Positions 52,381 to 60,770 of a stretch of 64,000 nt of DNA are shown here, piece after piece. The stretch covers positions 1,240,001 through 1,304,000 of the forward strand of contig JARKND010000001.1 of the NCBI GenBank assembly GCA_029309925.1. The letters run 5' to 3'. Source of the stretch: Fulvivirgaceae bacterium JP3-4 (lineage in GTDB: Bacteria > Bacteroidota > Bacteroidia > Cytophagales > Cyclobacteriaceae). The first letter of the stretch is position 1. Every line of letters begins with the position of its first letter. The notes under the pieces are model-generated. The model was not told where the DNA came from. It saw only the letters and a list, made by a program, of their open reading frames with translations, and made no database searches. Made by a program: the position numbers and the translations under genes.

Positions 52381-53130
52381 TTATTTCCCTCGCAGACTAT
52401 TCATCACTTTGTTCGCAAAAACAAAGTCATCGAGTTCCTTTACTCCGGAGTGTGTGATGTCATTCTTCGTTCCTTCCCAAAGCTTTTTTCCCTTATAGAT
52501 GAACAGGATTTTTTCCCCGATACCCATCACAGAATTCATGTCGTGTGTTACGATGACGGTGGTCATGTCGAATTCTTCTGAAAGCTCATCGATTAGTTCA
52601 TCTATGACGATCGAAGTCTGGGGATCAAGGCCGGAGTTCGGCTCATCACAATAGAGGTATTTCGGATTGTTCACGATCGCGCGTGCAATGCCGACACGTT
52701 TCTTCATACCACCGCTGATCTCTGAGGGCATTTTCTTATTCACATTCTCCAAACCTACACGCTTGAGGCAGAAATTCACGCGATCCTGTTTTTCATCGTA
52801 AGGCATCTTCGTGAGAATATCGAGTGGGAACCTGACGTTCTGCTCTACATTCTTTGAATCGAAGAGGGCGCCACCCTGGAAGAGCATGCCGATCTCACGC
52901 CTGATCTCGATCACCTGATCGCGGTCTGCATTATAGAAATCGCGGTCATCATAATACACATGGCCGCTGTCAGGCCGTACCAGTCCAACGAGGCATTTCA
53001 GCAACACACTTTTACCAGTACCAGATGCGCCAATGATGAGGTTTGGCTTGCCTTTTTCGAGCACACCGCTGACATCATTCAACACCTGTCGGTCAGCAAA
53101 GGATTTTGAGATATGTTCGAACTTAATCAT
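52381..53130 (-). CDS. ABC transporter ATPase, MlaF-like
   Basis: The 249-residue protein has Walker A GASGTGKS, the signature SGGMKKRVGIARAI, Walker B YLYCDEPNSGLDP and the switch His in VTHDMNS. SGGMKKR and the DEPNSGLDP loop are typical of MlaF, which powers transport of phospholipid between inner and outer membrane. It starts on the last base of the permease stop (TGATG). Confidence 0.92.
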   Translation of the reverse strand: MIKFEHISKSFADRQVLNDVSGVLEKGKPNLIIGASGTGKSVLLKCLVGLVRPDSGHVYYDDRDFYNADRDQVIEIRREIGMLFQGGALFDSKNVEQNVRFPLDILTKMPYDEKQDRVNFCLKRVGLENVNKKMPSEISGGMKKRVGIARAIVNNPKYLYCDEPNSGLDPQTSIVIDELIDELSEEFDMTTVIVTHDMNSVMGIGEKILFIYKGKKLWEGTKNDITHSGVKELDDFVFANKVMNSLRGK

Positions 53131-53864
53131 CAGCCAAGAAGTAATTGAGCCAGTAAATAATCTGCAACGAGGACGGCAATCACGCTATTGGTAACAGCCT
53201 GCGTGCTCGACACACCGACTTCGAGCGCTCCACCGTGCGTATAGTAACCTTTGAATGATGAGATTGATGCAACAAGAAAAGCAAATACAACTGATTTGAT
53301 CAGTGCGAAGGTTACAAAGAAATCGTTGAAGGAAAATCGAATACCGTAGACATAATCGTTTGGTGTAATAATATCAGCGATGGTTCCGGCAAGGTAGCCA
53401 CCCATCAGCGCGCAAACGCCAGCGATGATCACCAGCATCGGATACATCAGCATCGAGGCGATGATTTTCGGCAGCACCAGATATGAAATAGAATTTATCC
53501 CCATCACCTCGAGCGCATCAACCTGTTCCGTTATTTTCATTGTTCCGAGCTGACCCGACATGCTCGATCCAACCTTGCCCGCATAAATCACCGCGATGAT
53601 CGTTGGAGCCAGCTCAAGAATGGTCATCTCACGGACCACCTGGGAAATCACATAGTCCGGGATGAGCGCGCTCACCATGTTGGCCGCGGTTTGGACGGTG
53701 GTTACCGCGCCCATAAAAGTCGAGACAAGCGCAACCAGCAACACTGACCCAATGCCGATGGTGATGCTTTCTTCAAGAACGAGCTTGTAATAGGTTTTGA
53801 ACGATTCCCGGTTGGTGAAAAGATGGCCGAGGAATATGAAGTATTTTCCGATCTCTCTAATCAT
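53130..53864 (-). CDS. ABC transporter permease, MlaE-like
   Basis: The 244-residue protein has about five membrane helices and MlaE motifs: FMGAVTTVQTAANM, EMTILELAPTIIAVIYAGKVGSSMSGQLGTMKITEQVDALEVMGI and LVLPKIIASMLMYP. It partners the MlaF-like ATPase directly downstream. The substrate-binding MlaD gene that often follows is not here; the next gene on that side is the convergent kinase. Confidence 0.92.
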   Translation of the reverse strand: MIREIGKYFIFLGHLFTNRESFKTYYKLVLEESITIGIGSVLLVALVSTFMGAVTTVQTAANMVSALIPDYVISQVVREMTILELAPTIIAVIYAGKVGSSMSGQLGTMKITEQVDALEVMGINSISYLVLPKIIASMLMYPMLVIIAGVCALMGGYLAGTIADIITPNDYVYGIRFSFNDFFVTFALIKSVVFAFLVASISSFKGYYTHGGALEVGVSSTQAVTNSVIAVLVADYLLAQLLLG

Positions 53865-53928
53865 GCTGCAATAAAATCACTGCAAGTATTATCTTGCTTT
53901 AAAGATACTTGAAAATAATACACCGGCA

Positions 53929-54636
53929 ATGCGTAAACTGATCGTGGTCACAGGAGGGTCCAAAGGTATCGGGCGGGCAATTCTTGAAAAGTTTGCCGGC
54001 CAGGGCTTTGACGTGGTGACATGCGCGCGAAACGAAACTGAACTTGCTGATCTTGAGAAGAGTTTCAGGAAGGCATTTCCCGATATCCAGGCGTATACAT
54101 TCAAGGCCGACATGTCTGAAAAGCTGCAGGTGAAAGCTTTCACTGCATTTATTGCCGGGCTCGGACGAAGCGTTGACGTGCTTGTCAACAATGCCGGCTA
54201 CTTTCTGCCCGGGGAAATTGTTACCGAGCCTGAGGGCACACTTGAAAGCATGATTAACGCTAATCTTTACAGCGCCTATTATACCACGCGTGGTATCGTA
54301 CCATTGATGCGGCAAAATAAGTCAGGCCACGTGTTCAATATCTGTTCGATTGCCAGCATCAAGGCTTACGCCAATGGAGGCTCGTACGCGATTTCAAAGT
54401 TTGCGATGCTCGGCATGTCGAAATGTCTTCGCGAGGAATTGAAAAATGATGGTATCCGTGTGACCGCGGTAATGCCGGGGGCGACAAAAACGCGCAGCTG
54501 GGAAGCATCCGATCTCCCGGATGAAAGGTTTATGACCATCGAGGACATTGCCGAGACAATCTACACGGCAAATGCGCTGTCGCCCAGAAGCGTAGTTGAG
54601 GAGATCATCATCCGGCCACAACTGGGAGACATATAA
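53929..54636 (+). CDS. Short-chain dehydrogenase/reductase
   Basis: The 235-residue protein has the cofactor motif TGGSKGIGRAI, NNAG (in VLVNNAGYFLP), the catalytic Ser in ICSIAS and YAISK (Tyr-x3-Lys) with the following Gly-rich stretch. This is a classical SDR that uses NAD(P)H. The substrate is not evident. A single gene, divergent from mlaE. Confidence 0.92.
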   Translation: MRKLIVVTGGSKGIGRAILEKFAGQGFDVVTCARNETELADLEKSFRKAFPDIQAYTFKADMSEKLQVKAFTAFIAGLGRSVDVLVNNAGYFLPGEIVTEPEGTLESMINANLYSAYYTTRGIVPLMRQNKSGHVFNICSIASIKAYANGGSYAISKFAMLGMSKCLREELKNDGIRVTAVMPGATKTRSWEASDLPDERFMTIEDIAETIYTANALSPRSVVEEIIIRPQLGDI

Positions 54637-54790
54637 GCTTAAAGCTTAAAGCAAAAAGCCTGATGGTGGTTTATTCAAGTTATTCGGAACAAAATGTCAA
54701 AAACCTTGTTAGCAACTAGAACTGAGGCAGTTGCAGGGTAGCCGCACGCGTAAGCTTTCTGCTTTAAGCTTTCTGCTTTCAGCTTTTTAC
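54637..54790. repeat. AGCTTAAAGC/GCTTTAAGCT word palindrome after the SDR gene
   Basis: AAGCTTAAAGCTTAAAGC begins at 54635 and is mirrored by GCTTTCTGCTTTAAGCTTTC-type words at 54753-54788; AGCTTAAAGC and GCTTTAAGCT are exact complements. It lies between two co-directional genes and ends in a run of T. Confidence 0.7.
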
Positions 54791-54818
54791 CGTTAATTTT
54801 ACAGCTTATTCCAGCATC

Positions 54819-56777
54819 GTGAACCCATCGATTACATCGTTAAAACAGTATTGCAACAGCCTGGTCGAATACAGCAGGCGGAAAACCATTGAGGTTAAGA
54901 TTGGTGATCTGCCGATGGGCGGCAACAACCCGATCCGGATCCAATCGATGACGACAGTAGACACAATGGACACGAAGGGTTCAGTCGAGCAGGTGATTCG
55001 TATGGTTGATGCAGGCTGCGAGTACGTGCGCATCACAGCGCCAAGCATTAAGGAAGCGCAGAACCTCGAAATCATCAAGAAAGAATTGAGAGTCAGAGGA
55101 TACACGGTTCCACTGATTGCCGATATACACTTCACGCCAAACGCTGCGGAACTCGCTGCACGGCTCGTGGAAAAAGTACGCATCAACCCCGGCAATTATG
55201 CCGATAAAAAGCGCTTCGAGGAAATTGAATATACAGACGCAGCGTATGAAGCCGAGCTCGCACGCATCCGACAGAAGTTTACTCCGCTGATCAGAATCTG
55301 CAAGCAATATGGAACCGCCATGCGTATCGGAACGAATCATGGCTCATTGTCCGACAGGATCATGAGCCGTTATGGCGATACTCCGCTTGGCATGGTTGAG
55401 TCAGCGCTCGAGTTTCTCCGCATTTGCGAAGACGAACAGTATTATGACATTGTACTTTCGATGAAGTCAAGCAATCCGCAGGTGATGGTGCAGGCCTATC
55501 GTCTGCTCGTGCAGAAGCTGGATGAAGAGGGATTCAAACCATATCCGCTTCACCTTGGCGTGACGGAAGCAGGTGACGGAGAAGATGGCAGGATCAAGTC
55601 TTCCGTGGGCATCGGTACGTTGCTGGAAGATGGCCTCGGAGATACGATCAGGGTTTCACTTACTGAGGAACCCGAAGCAGAAGTGCCGGTTGCGAAAGCG
55701 CTTGCCGATCGATATAAAAACAGAGCGGGACATGCAGCCATTCCGGAGATCACGCATTACCCGATCAATCCATTTGAATACACGCGCAGAACGACACGTG
55801 AAGTGCAGAACATTGGAGGACACCAGGTGCCACGGGTGATCGCAGATTTTTCAGGAAAGGGAAAAATCTCAGCAGCATCTTTCTTTGCCGTGGGATATAA
55901 CTATTCCGTGCCGCTGGACAAATGGAATATCGCTGACATGGCCTGCGATTACGTATTCCTGGGAGACAACACGATCGACTTTGAAATCCCGGGAACGTTG
56001 GGCTTGATTTACAATCACAAGACATGGTTGTCGGTGAAGAACAGAGACCGCAGTTATCCGTTCATTCGTGCCGAAGAGTATCTCAGAGGTGTTGAGTCAT
56101 CCACCAAAGTGAATTTCATTTATGCGTGTCTGAAAGACGTTACGCAGCCGCTGATCGACAAGCTGAAGAGTGATGCGACCGCGGTGCTGCTGATCGACAC
56201 TTACAATGAACACGGCATGCCGGAGCAGCGAAGGCTGTTTGTTTCATTGCTGGCAAATGATTGCAAAGTACCGGTGATCATCGGTCGGGCGTATCAGAAT
56301 CTTACAGCCGAAAATCTGCAGTTGTATTCGGCTACCGATATCGGTGGATTGCTCATCGATGGTTTGGGTGACGGTGTGTTTATTGCGGCCGAGAACTGTG
56401 GCGGTGATAAGATCGTCAATGAAACTGCTTTCAATATCCTGCAGGCTACGCGAACCAGAATTTCCAAAACAGAATATATTTCCTGCCCTTCGTGCGGCCG
56501 CACGTTGTTCGATTTACAGGAGACCACTGCCATGATCCGTTCGAGAACTTTTCACCTGAAAGGAATCAAGATCGGGATCATGGGATGTATCGTAAACGGG
56601 CCGGGTGAGATGGCCGATGCAGACTACGGCTATGTAGGCTCAGGTCCGGGACGCATCACATTGTATCGCGGGAAAGAAGTGGTGAAGAAGAACGTTCCCA
56701 CCGCGAAAGCTGTTGATGAATTGATAGAGTTGATCCGCGAAGACGGCAACTGGATTGAAGTTCCACAAGTAAACTGA
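54819..56777 (+). CDS. ispG: 4-hydroxy-3-methylbut-2-en-1-yl diphosphate synthase (long form)
   Basis: The 652-residue protein is the MEP-pathway enzyme that makes HMBPP for isoprenoids. The N-terminal TIM barrel starts VKIGDLPMGGNNPIRIQSMTTVDTMDT; the C-terminal iron-sulfur domain has CPSCGRTLFDLQ and IGIMGCIVNGPGEMADADYGYVG with the cluster cysteines. An insert of about 250 residues lies between them, as in plants, Chlamydiae and Bacteroidota. The start is GTG at 54819. It is coupled to the next gene through TGATG. Confidence 0.95.
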   Translation: MNPSITSLKQYCNSLVEYSRRKTIEVKIGDLPMGGNNPIRIQSMTTVDTMDTKGSVEQVIRMVDAGCEYVRITAPSIKEAQNLEIIKKELRVRGYTVPLIADIHFTPNAAELAARLVEKVRINPGNYADKKRFEEIEYTDAAYEAELARIRQKFTPLIRICKQYGTAMRIGTNHGSLSDRIMSRYGDTPLGMVESALEFLRICEDEQYYDIVLSMKSSNPQVMVQAYRLLVQKLDEEGFKPYPLHLGVTEAGDGEDGRIKSSVGIGTLLEDGLGDTIRVSLTEEPEAEVPVAKALADRYKNRAGHAAIPEITHYPINPFEYTRRTTREVQNIGGHQVPRVIADFSGKGKISAASFFAVGYNYSVPLDKWNIADMACDYVFLGDNTIDFEIPGTLGLIYNHKTWLSVKNRDRSYPFIRAEEYLRGVESSTKVNFIYACLKDVTQPLIDKLKSDATAVLLIDTYNEHGMPEQRRLFVSLLANDCKVPVIIGRAYQNLTAENLQLYSATDIGGLLIDGLGDGVFIAAENCGGDKIVNETAFNILQATRTRISKTEYISCPSCGRTLFDLQETTAMIRSRTFHLKGIKIGIMGCIVNGPGEMADADYGYVGSGPGRITLYRGKEVVKKNVPTAKAVDELIELIREDGNWIEVPQVN

Positions 56778-57013
56778 TGCTTATGACAACGCCTGAAAAT
56801 ATGGTTCGTGAAAACCGCCAGCCACAGGATCGGAAAGAAAATAAATTAAAAGATTTTTTTAAGATGGGTGAGGTGGGAGGATATTTCTTCCGAAAAAAGG
56901 ACCCATCGCGGCCAAGCAACATCAACATCAAAATGATGCATGGGATCAACAAGATTTCAATCATCATCTTCCTGGCGGGTGTTATCTTTATTATCCTGAA
57001 ACGATTTCTTTGA
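56777..57013 (+). CDS. Small membrane protein of the ispG operon
   Basis: The 78-residue protein has a polar N-terminus, the phrase GGYFFRKKDPSRPSNINIKMMHGINKISI and one C-terminal membrane helix (IIIFLAGVIFIILKRF). It looks like a small Bacteroidota-conserved family of unknown function (possibly DUF6728; I am not certain). The start ATG overlaps the ispG stop by one base; its own stop overlaps the next ATG by four. Confidence 0.75.
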   Translation: MLMTTPENMVRENRQPQDRKENKLKDFFKMGEVGGYFFRKKDPSRPSNINIKMMHGINKISIIIFLAGVIFIILKRFL

Positions 57014-57366
57014 TGAACCTGGAATCCTTCCGCAAACATTGTCTTTCGAAAAAGGGTGTTACGGAAGAATTTCCTTTCGATGAGGAAACCCTCGTTTATA
57101 AAGTGATGGGTAAAATGTTCGCTCTCACCGATATCGAAAGTTTTGAAAGTGTAAATCTTAAGGTTGATCCCGAGGTAGGCGAGGAGCTCCGCGAAAAATA
57201 TGCCTGCGTTAAGCCCGGCTATCACATGAACAAAAAGCACTGGATCACTGTGCTGATGGATGGCTCGGTTCCCGACAAAATGGTGCTGAGGTGGGTTGAC
57301 AATTCCTATGAATTAGTGGCATCTGCACTGACTAAAAGCCAGAAATCAGCGTTAGAATCGATGTAA
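57010..57366 (+). CDS. MmcQ/YjbR-family protein
   Basis: The 118-residue protein matches the MmcQ/YjbR double-wing fold: EEFPFDEETLVYKVMGKMFAL, VNLKVDPEVGEELREKYACVKPGYHMNKKHWITVL and DNSYELVASALTKSQK. The family is predicted to bind DNA, but its role is unproven. It is the third overlapping gene of the ispG operon. Confidence 0.9.
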   Translation: MMNLESFRKHCLSKKGVTEEFPFDEETLVYKVMGKMFALTDIESFESVNLKVDPEVGEELREKYACVKPGYHMNKKHWITVLMDGSVPDKMVLRWVDNSYELVASALTKSQKSALESM

Positions 57367-57435
57367 TTTGACGGCCAGGGGTTTCATAAACCGGCATTTT
57401 TGGCCTATTTTAACCGTTTATTTAGGGCTATTTCC

Positions 57436-57443
57436 TATTTTTG
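57436..57443 (+). promoter_or_regulatory. -7 box before the Lys-rich lipoprotein gene
   Basis: TATTTTTG matches the -7 consensus 8/8 and ends 15 bases before the ATG at 57459. No TTTG lies 19 bases upstream. Confidence 0.4.
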
Positions 57444-57458
57444 TTAGTCACCCCCACA

Positions 57459-58409
57459 ATGAAAAGGGCCATCATTGCTGTTTTGAGCTTGATAACGCTG
57501 TTCTCTTGTACAGAGAGGCTCGTTTGCCCTGCCTATCAGAGTGCCTACATTTACGATAAGGATGAGCTGAGAAAGAAGTTTAGCTACTTCCTTGACGATT
57601 CTACCCCTAAAGTTTACACAGCCAGCAAGAATAAATATCTCGTTGCCGAGCCCATGTCATATCGCAGCAGGGTGCGCAGCCTTCAGACCGTAAAAATGAA
57701 GCCGGTGCCGGTGGTTGTACCCGATTCTATCGCCAATCCCGGAGCCGATTCGGTGAATATGGAGGAGATGGCACGGGCCACGCAGTCTGTTATTGACAGC
57801 ACTTACATTGTAGACATTCCGCGCGACACGGCTAATAATAGCGCCCCGGCAGAGGACAGTGTCTATGTAATTACCAAAGACAAGGAAGTGCGCTTGCTGA
57901 AATACAACAGCGCAGACAGTCTCGACTATGATTCCGCGCAGCAGCGCTTCGTACGTCAGAAACCCCAATACTATGTTGCCGATGTTCGTTACAACCTGGA
58001 GCAGGATCATTACATGTGGTACCTGCGGGATGTGCTTGTTCTTCCTGACGTGAAACTGGCGAAGATGCAGCAGAACGGTGAAGGCGGAGGGTCTGGTAAA
58101 GAGACTGCTAAAAAGAAGCAGGGCTTTAAAGGTTTCTTCAAGAATCTTTTCAGGAAGAAACAAAAACAGGAAGTCGATTCATCAACCCTGGTGCAGCCTC
58201 CAAAAGAAGAATTCGATTACGTTGATACGTTGTCACAGGCCGAAATTCCACAGCCGGGACAGACAGCTGATGAGCCAAAGGCCCCTAAGAAAAAAGGTGG
58301 GCTATTTAAGAAGAAGGAGAAGAAAGTGAAACCTCCGAAGAAAGATGCGAAGAAGCCTGAAGAGGTGGAAGAGCCGAAGAAGAAGGAGGAGGAGGATGAT
58401 GGGTTCTAG
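57459..58409 (+). CDS. Lipoprotein with Lys/Glu-rich C-terminus, function unknown
   Basis: From the ATG at 57459 the protein has 316 residues and a lipoprotein signal (IAVLSLITLFSC). The mature part starts TERLVCPAYQSAYIYDKDELRKKFSYF; this opening resembles a group of Bacteroidota lipoproteins of unknown role. The last about 120 residues are low complexity with Lys/Pro/Glu blocks (KKKGGLFKKKEKKVKPPKK). The Lys-rich tail could bind nucleic acid or peptidoglycan, or just be disordered. I do not recognise a named family. Confidence 0.72.
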   Translation: MKRAIIAVLSLITLFSCTERLVCPAYQSAYIYDKDELRKKFSYFLDDSTPKVYTASKNKYLVAEPMSYRSRVRSLQTVKMKPVPVVVPDSIANPGADSVNMEEMARATQSVIDSTYIVDIPRDTANNSAPAEDSVYVITKDKEVRLLKYNSADSLDYDSAQQRFVRQKPQYYVADVRYNLEQDHYMWYLRDVLVLPDVKLAKMQQNGEGGGSGKETAKKKQGFKGFFKNLFRKKQKQEVDSSTLVQPPKEEFDYVDTLSQAEIPQPGQTADEPKAPKKKGGLFKKKEKKVKPPKKDAKKPEEVEEPKKKEEEDDGF

Positions 58410-58551
58410 GGACTTTCGTATTTAAAAATAGAAAGCACTTGTTCCTGAGCCAGCTGACCTTGTCAGCGCCAGCGAAGGACCCTTATCAAGTTCCGCTGTG
58501 AACTTGTAGAGAAAGATTGTCTTATTGCCCGGATCGTATCGAAAAAGGTCT

Positions 58552-58679
58552 CGTCTTCGAAGTCACCGGTATCTTATAGAGCTTGTCCAATCATTTTCTG
58601 AGTGCAAATACACTCAAGGGTCTTTCGCACATCTCGCTGTCGCGAGATGGCTCAAGAACTGGTGCTGTTTTTTTACGGC
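58552..58679. repeat. Intergenic repeat unit, copy 1
   Basis: It starts CGTCTTCGAAGTCACCG and ends with CAAGAACTGGTGCT and a T run. It includes CACTCAAGGGTCTTTCGC and a hairpin CATCTCGC-TGTC-GCGAGATG (58630-58649) with a perfect 8-bp stem. Confidence 0.85.
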
Positions 58680-58770
58680 ATCGCTTCTCGCAGATGGCCC
58701 AGTGCGCTTCTAAGAGTGGGCAGGCTTCGAAGTGACGGGGCGTAAAGTGAGTAGCAGGTTAGTGAGATGC

Positions 58771-58919
58771 CGTCTTCGAAGTCACCGCTAATTTATAAAG
58801 GCTATCGAATCATTTCGTGAGTGCGGATACACTCAAGGGTCTTTCGCTCATCTCGCTGGCGCGAGATGGCTCCCCGCGAGGCTCGGGACAGGCAAGAACT
58901 GGTGCTACTTTTTTGAGGC
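58771..58919. repeat. Intergenic repeat unit, copy 2 with a 21-bp insertion
   Basis: It matches copy 1 at an offset of 219 bp. The hairpin is CATCTCGC-TGGC-GCGAGATG (58849-58868), so the stem is kept while the loop changed. After GATGGCT, 21 bases rich in G and C (including GAGGCTCGGGACAGG) are inserted before CAAGAACTGGTGCT. Confidence 0.85.
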
Positions 58920-58972
58920 GTCCGTTGAGCCTGGAACTAATCAACGTGTCAACTAATCAACTAATCAACGTT

Positions 58973-59671
58973 TTAATCAAACAACGTCAGATTACCATGC
59001 TGATCAGCAGGTGCAGTGGGAATGATCAATGATGCAAGATCAAGTTTGATATCGCTGATGCCGGGAGAGACCGGATAATGCGTCATCGCTGCTGCAGGAT
59101 AAGAGGTGAGCATGCCAATCAGCGAGCCTTCATCCATAGCGGGGTCAAGCCACAGTTTTTCATTTTGCCTTGAGAGGATCACGGGCATCCTGTCGTGCAC
59201 CTGGGCCACCAGTGGATTTGACTCCTGGGTGAACACCATGAATGTCTGAATCTCATTTCCTTCTGTGTCTTCAAATTCTTCCCACAGTCCGGCAAACGCG
59301 AAAGGATCTTTATTGTTCAAAACAAAGCGGTAGGGGATGCTCGTCTTCTTACCCACTTTTTTCCAGCAGTAAAATCCGTCTGCGGGAATGATGCACCGGT
59401 TTTTACGCAGCGCTTTTTTCAACGCTGGTTTTTCTTCCAGACTCTCTGCCCGAACGTTGATCATCTTTTCGCTCGGCACTTTGTTCTTCGACCACTCCGG
59501 AGAGGTTCCCCAGTAAAACAGCGAAAGTCCTGAAGCGGCTGCACTTGTGATCACCGGTAGGAGTTGGGTTGGTGCAGCATTGAATCGCGGATGGTAAAAA
59601 TCGGGAACGTCCACGGAAAATCTTTCGCGGAGCACTGCTGAAGATGCCGTTATACTATACCGATCGATCAT
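58973..59671 (-). CDS. SRAP/YedK-family protein lacking the catalytic cysteine
   Basis: The 232-residue protein is clearly SRAP (HMCES/YedK): RFNAAPTQLLPVI, RCIIPADGFYCWKK, PFAFAGLWEEFED, and VHDRMPVIL. Normal members start MCGR, and Cys2 crosslinks to abasic sites in single-stranded DNA. Here the start is MIDRY, with Ile at position 2, and the usual Glu of GFYEW is Cys (GFYCW). The catalytic His (VHDRMP) and the Asn are kept. The start is fixed by its 4-base ATGA overlap with the upstream gene. Function may be binding without crosslinking, or a moved nucleophile. Confidence 0.9.
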   Translation of the reverse strand: MIDRYSITASSAVLRERFSVDVPDFYHPRFNAAPTQLLPVITSAAASGLSLFYWGTSPEWSKNKVPSEKMINVRAESLEEKPALKKALRKNRCIIPADGFYCWKKVGKKTSIPYRFVLNNKDPFAFAGLWEEFEDTEGNEIQTFMVFTQESNPLVAQVHDRMPVILSRQNEKLWLDPAMDEGSLIGMLTSYPAAAMTHYPVSPGISDIKLDLASLIIPTAPADQHGNLTLFD

Positions 59672-60618
59672 GGCTGGCTGATAAAATGAAATGCGCGCTG
59701 CTCAGACCAATATAGTCCATTTTTATTGAATTGTGTGAAACCCACATGGCCGCCACGCAAAAGAATTTCCATCGTAATGAACGGATGGTCTTTCACTGCC
59801 TCCGTTGGGAAACATTCTTTGCTGAGAAAAGGATCATTCGTTGTATTGACAATCAGTGCAGGCGTTTTTATTCCGGAAAGGAAATGTAACGAACTGCATT
59901 TGGCGTAATAGTCATAGGCATCCTTAAAACCGTGAAGCGGTGCCGTGTACCGGTCGTCAAAATCCTTTAAAGTTTTTATCTGATGAATGTTGGTCACATC
60001 GAGCCCATCCATGAGCGCAGCCTTGGTGAGGATCTTTGCTTTGAGGCTTTTCAGAAACCGCCTGGAGTAAATCCAGTTGGCTGGCTCTGATATTTTAGCG
60101 CAGCTCGTTTTCAGTTCCATCGGCACGGAGATAGCAACACCTTTTTTGATCTGCTCACGCGGTTGTTTTTCACCGAGAAATTTCAGCGTGATGTTTCCAC
60201 CCAGGCTGAACCCGATCAGGTAGATTTCTTTGTAGCCTTTTTTATCAATGGCATGATCAACCACAACGTTGAGGTCATCGGTTGCGCCACTGTGATAAAA
60301 GCGCAGCTGCCGGTTCATTTCTTCGCTGCATCCGCGATAATTCCACGCAAGCACATCGTAGCCATTGTTGAAGAACACTTTTGCCATGCCTTTGATGTAA
60401 GCGCGGGTCGAGTTGCCTTCGAGACCATGCGAGATGATGACGAGTTTGTCCGAACCTTTTTTAAGCCAGTCGAGGTCGAGGAAATCATTGTCGGGCGTTT
60501 CGATTCTTTCGCGGGTGTATGGCTGCAGTGTTACACGCCTGATCAGCGATGGAAAGATAGTCTCCAGGTGAGGGGAGAAAAGGAAACGTGGCGGAGTGTA
60601 GGGTGTGTGTGAAGACAT
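59668..60618 (-). CDS. YheT-like alpha/beta hydrolase
   Basis: From the ATG at 60618 the protein has 316 residues. YheT/ABHD-type motifs: HLETIFPSL near the start, SHGLEGNSTRAYIKGMAKVF as oxyanion region, the nucleophile in GFSLGGN, Asp in NTTNDPF and His in GGHVGF. Such enzymes are esterases or lipases of poorly known substrates. The longer frame from 60672 starts inside a repeat and is rejected. Translationally coupled to the SRAP gene. Confidence 0.88.
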   Translation of the reverse strand: MSSHTPYTPPRFLFSPHLETIFPSLIRRVTLQPYTRERIETPDNDFLDLDWLKKGSDKLVIISHGLEGNSTRAYIKGMAKVFFNNGYDVLAWNYRGCSEEMNRQLRFYHSGATDDLNVVVDHAIDKKGYKEIYLIGFSLGGNITLKFLGEKQPREQIKKGVAISVPMELKTSCAKISEPANWIYSRRFLKSLKAKILTKAALMDGLDVTNIHQIKTLKDFDDRYTAPLHGFKDAYDYYAKCSSLHFLSGIKTPALIVNTTNDPFLSKECFPTEAVKDHPFITMEILLRGGHVGFTQFNKNGLYWSEQRAFHFISQP

Positions 60619-60654
60619 TTCGTGTGCTGCAGGGTAAAGGTACGGGAGTGGGGG

Positions 60655-60770
60655 GCAAGTCGCAAGTTCCAAGTTGCAAGTCGCAAGTCAGTTGCACGTG
60701 TAAGCTGTCGGGAACGATAGTATACGAACGAATCGTCACTCGTCACTCGTCATTCGAAATTCCCCATTCG
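60655..60770. repeat. GCAAGTCGCAAGT direct repeat and CACTCGT words
   Basis: GCAAGTCGCAAGT occurs at 60655-60667 and 60676-60688 exactly. CGTCACTCGTCACTCGTCATTCG follows near 60734-60755, then TCGAAATTC. It fills the gap between two minus-strand genes. Confidence 0.75.

Larger units (their letters stand above)
58410..58972. other. 563-bp gene-free gap filled with repeats
   Basis: No convincing gene. It holds a roughly 130-bp unit twice (58552-58679 and 58771-58919), an inverted fragment of the same unit near 58464-58486 (GCGAAGGACCCTTA), and AACTAATCAACG words near 58936-58970. It lies between the lipoprotein and the SRAP gene, which are convergent. Confidence 0.8.

Noticed and set aside
58525..59032. 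Two short plus-strand frames in the repeat-filled gap
   Set aside because: They are translations of the duplicated repeat and end in it; no protein features.
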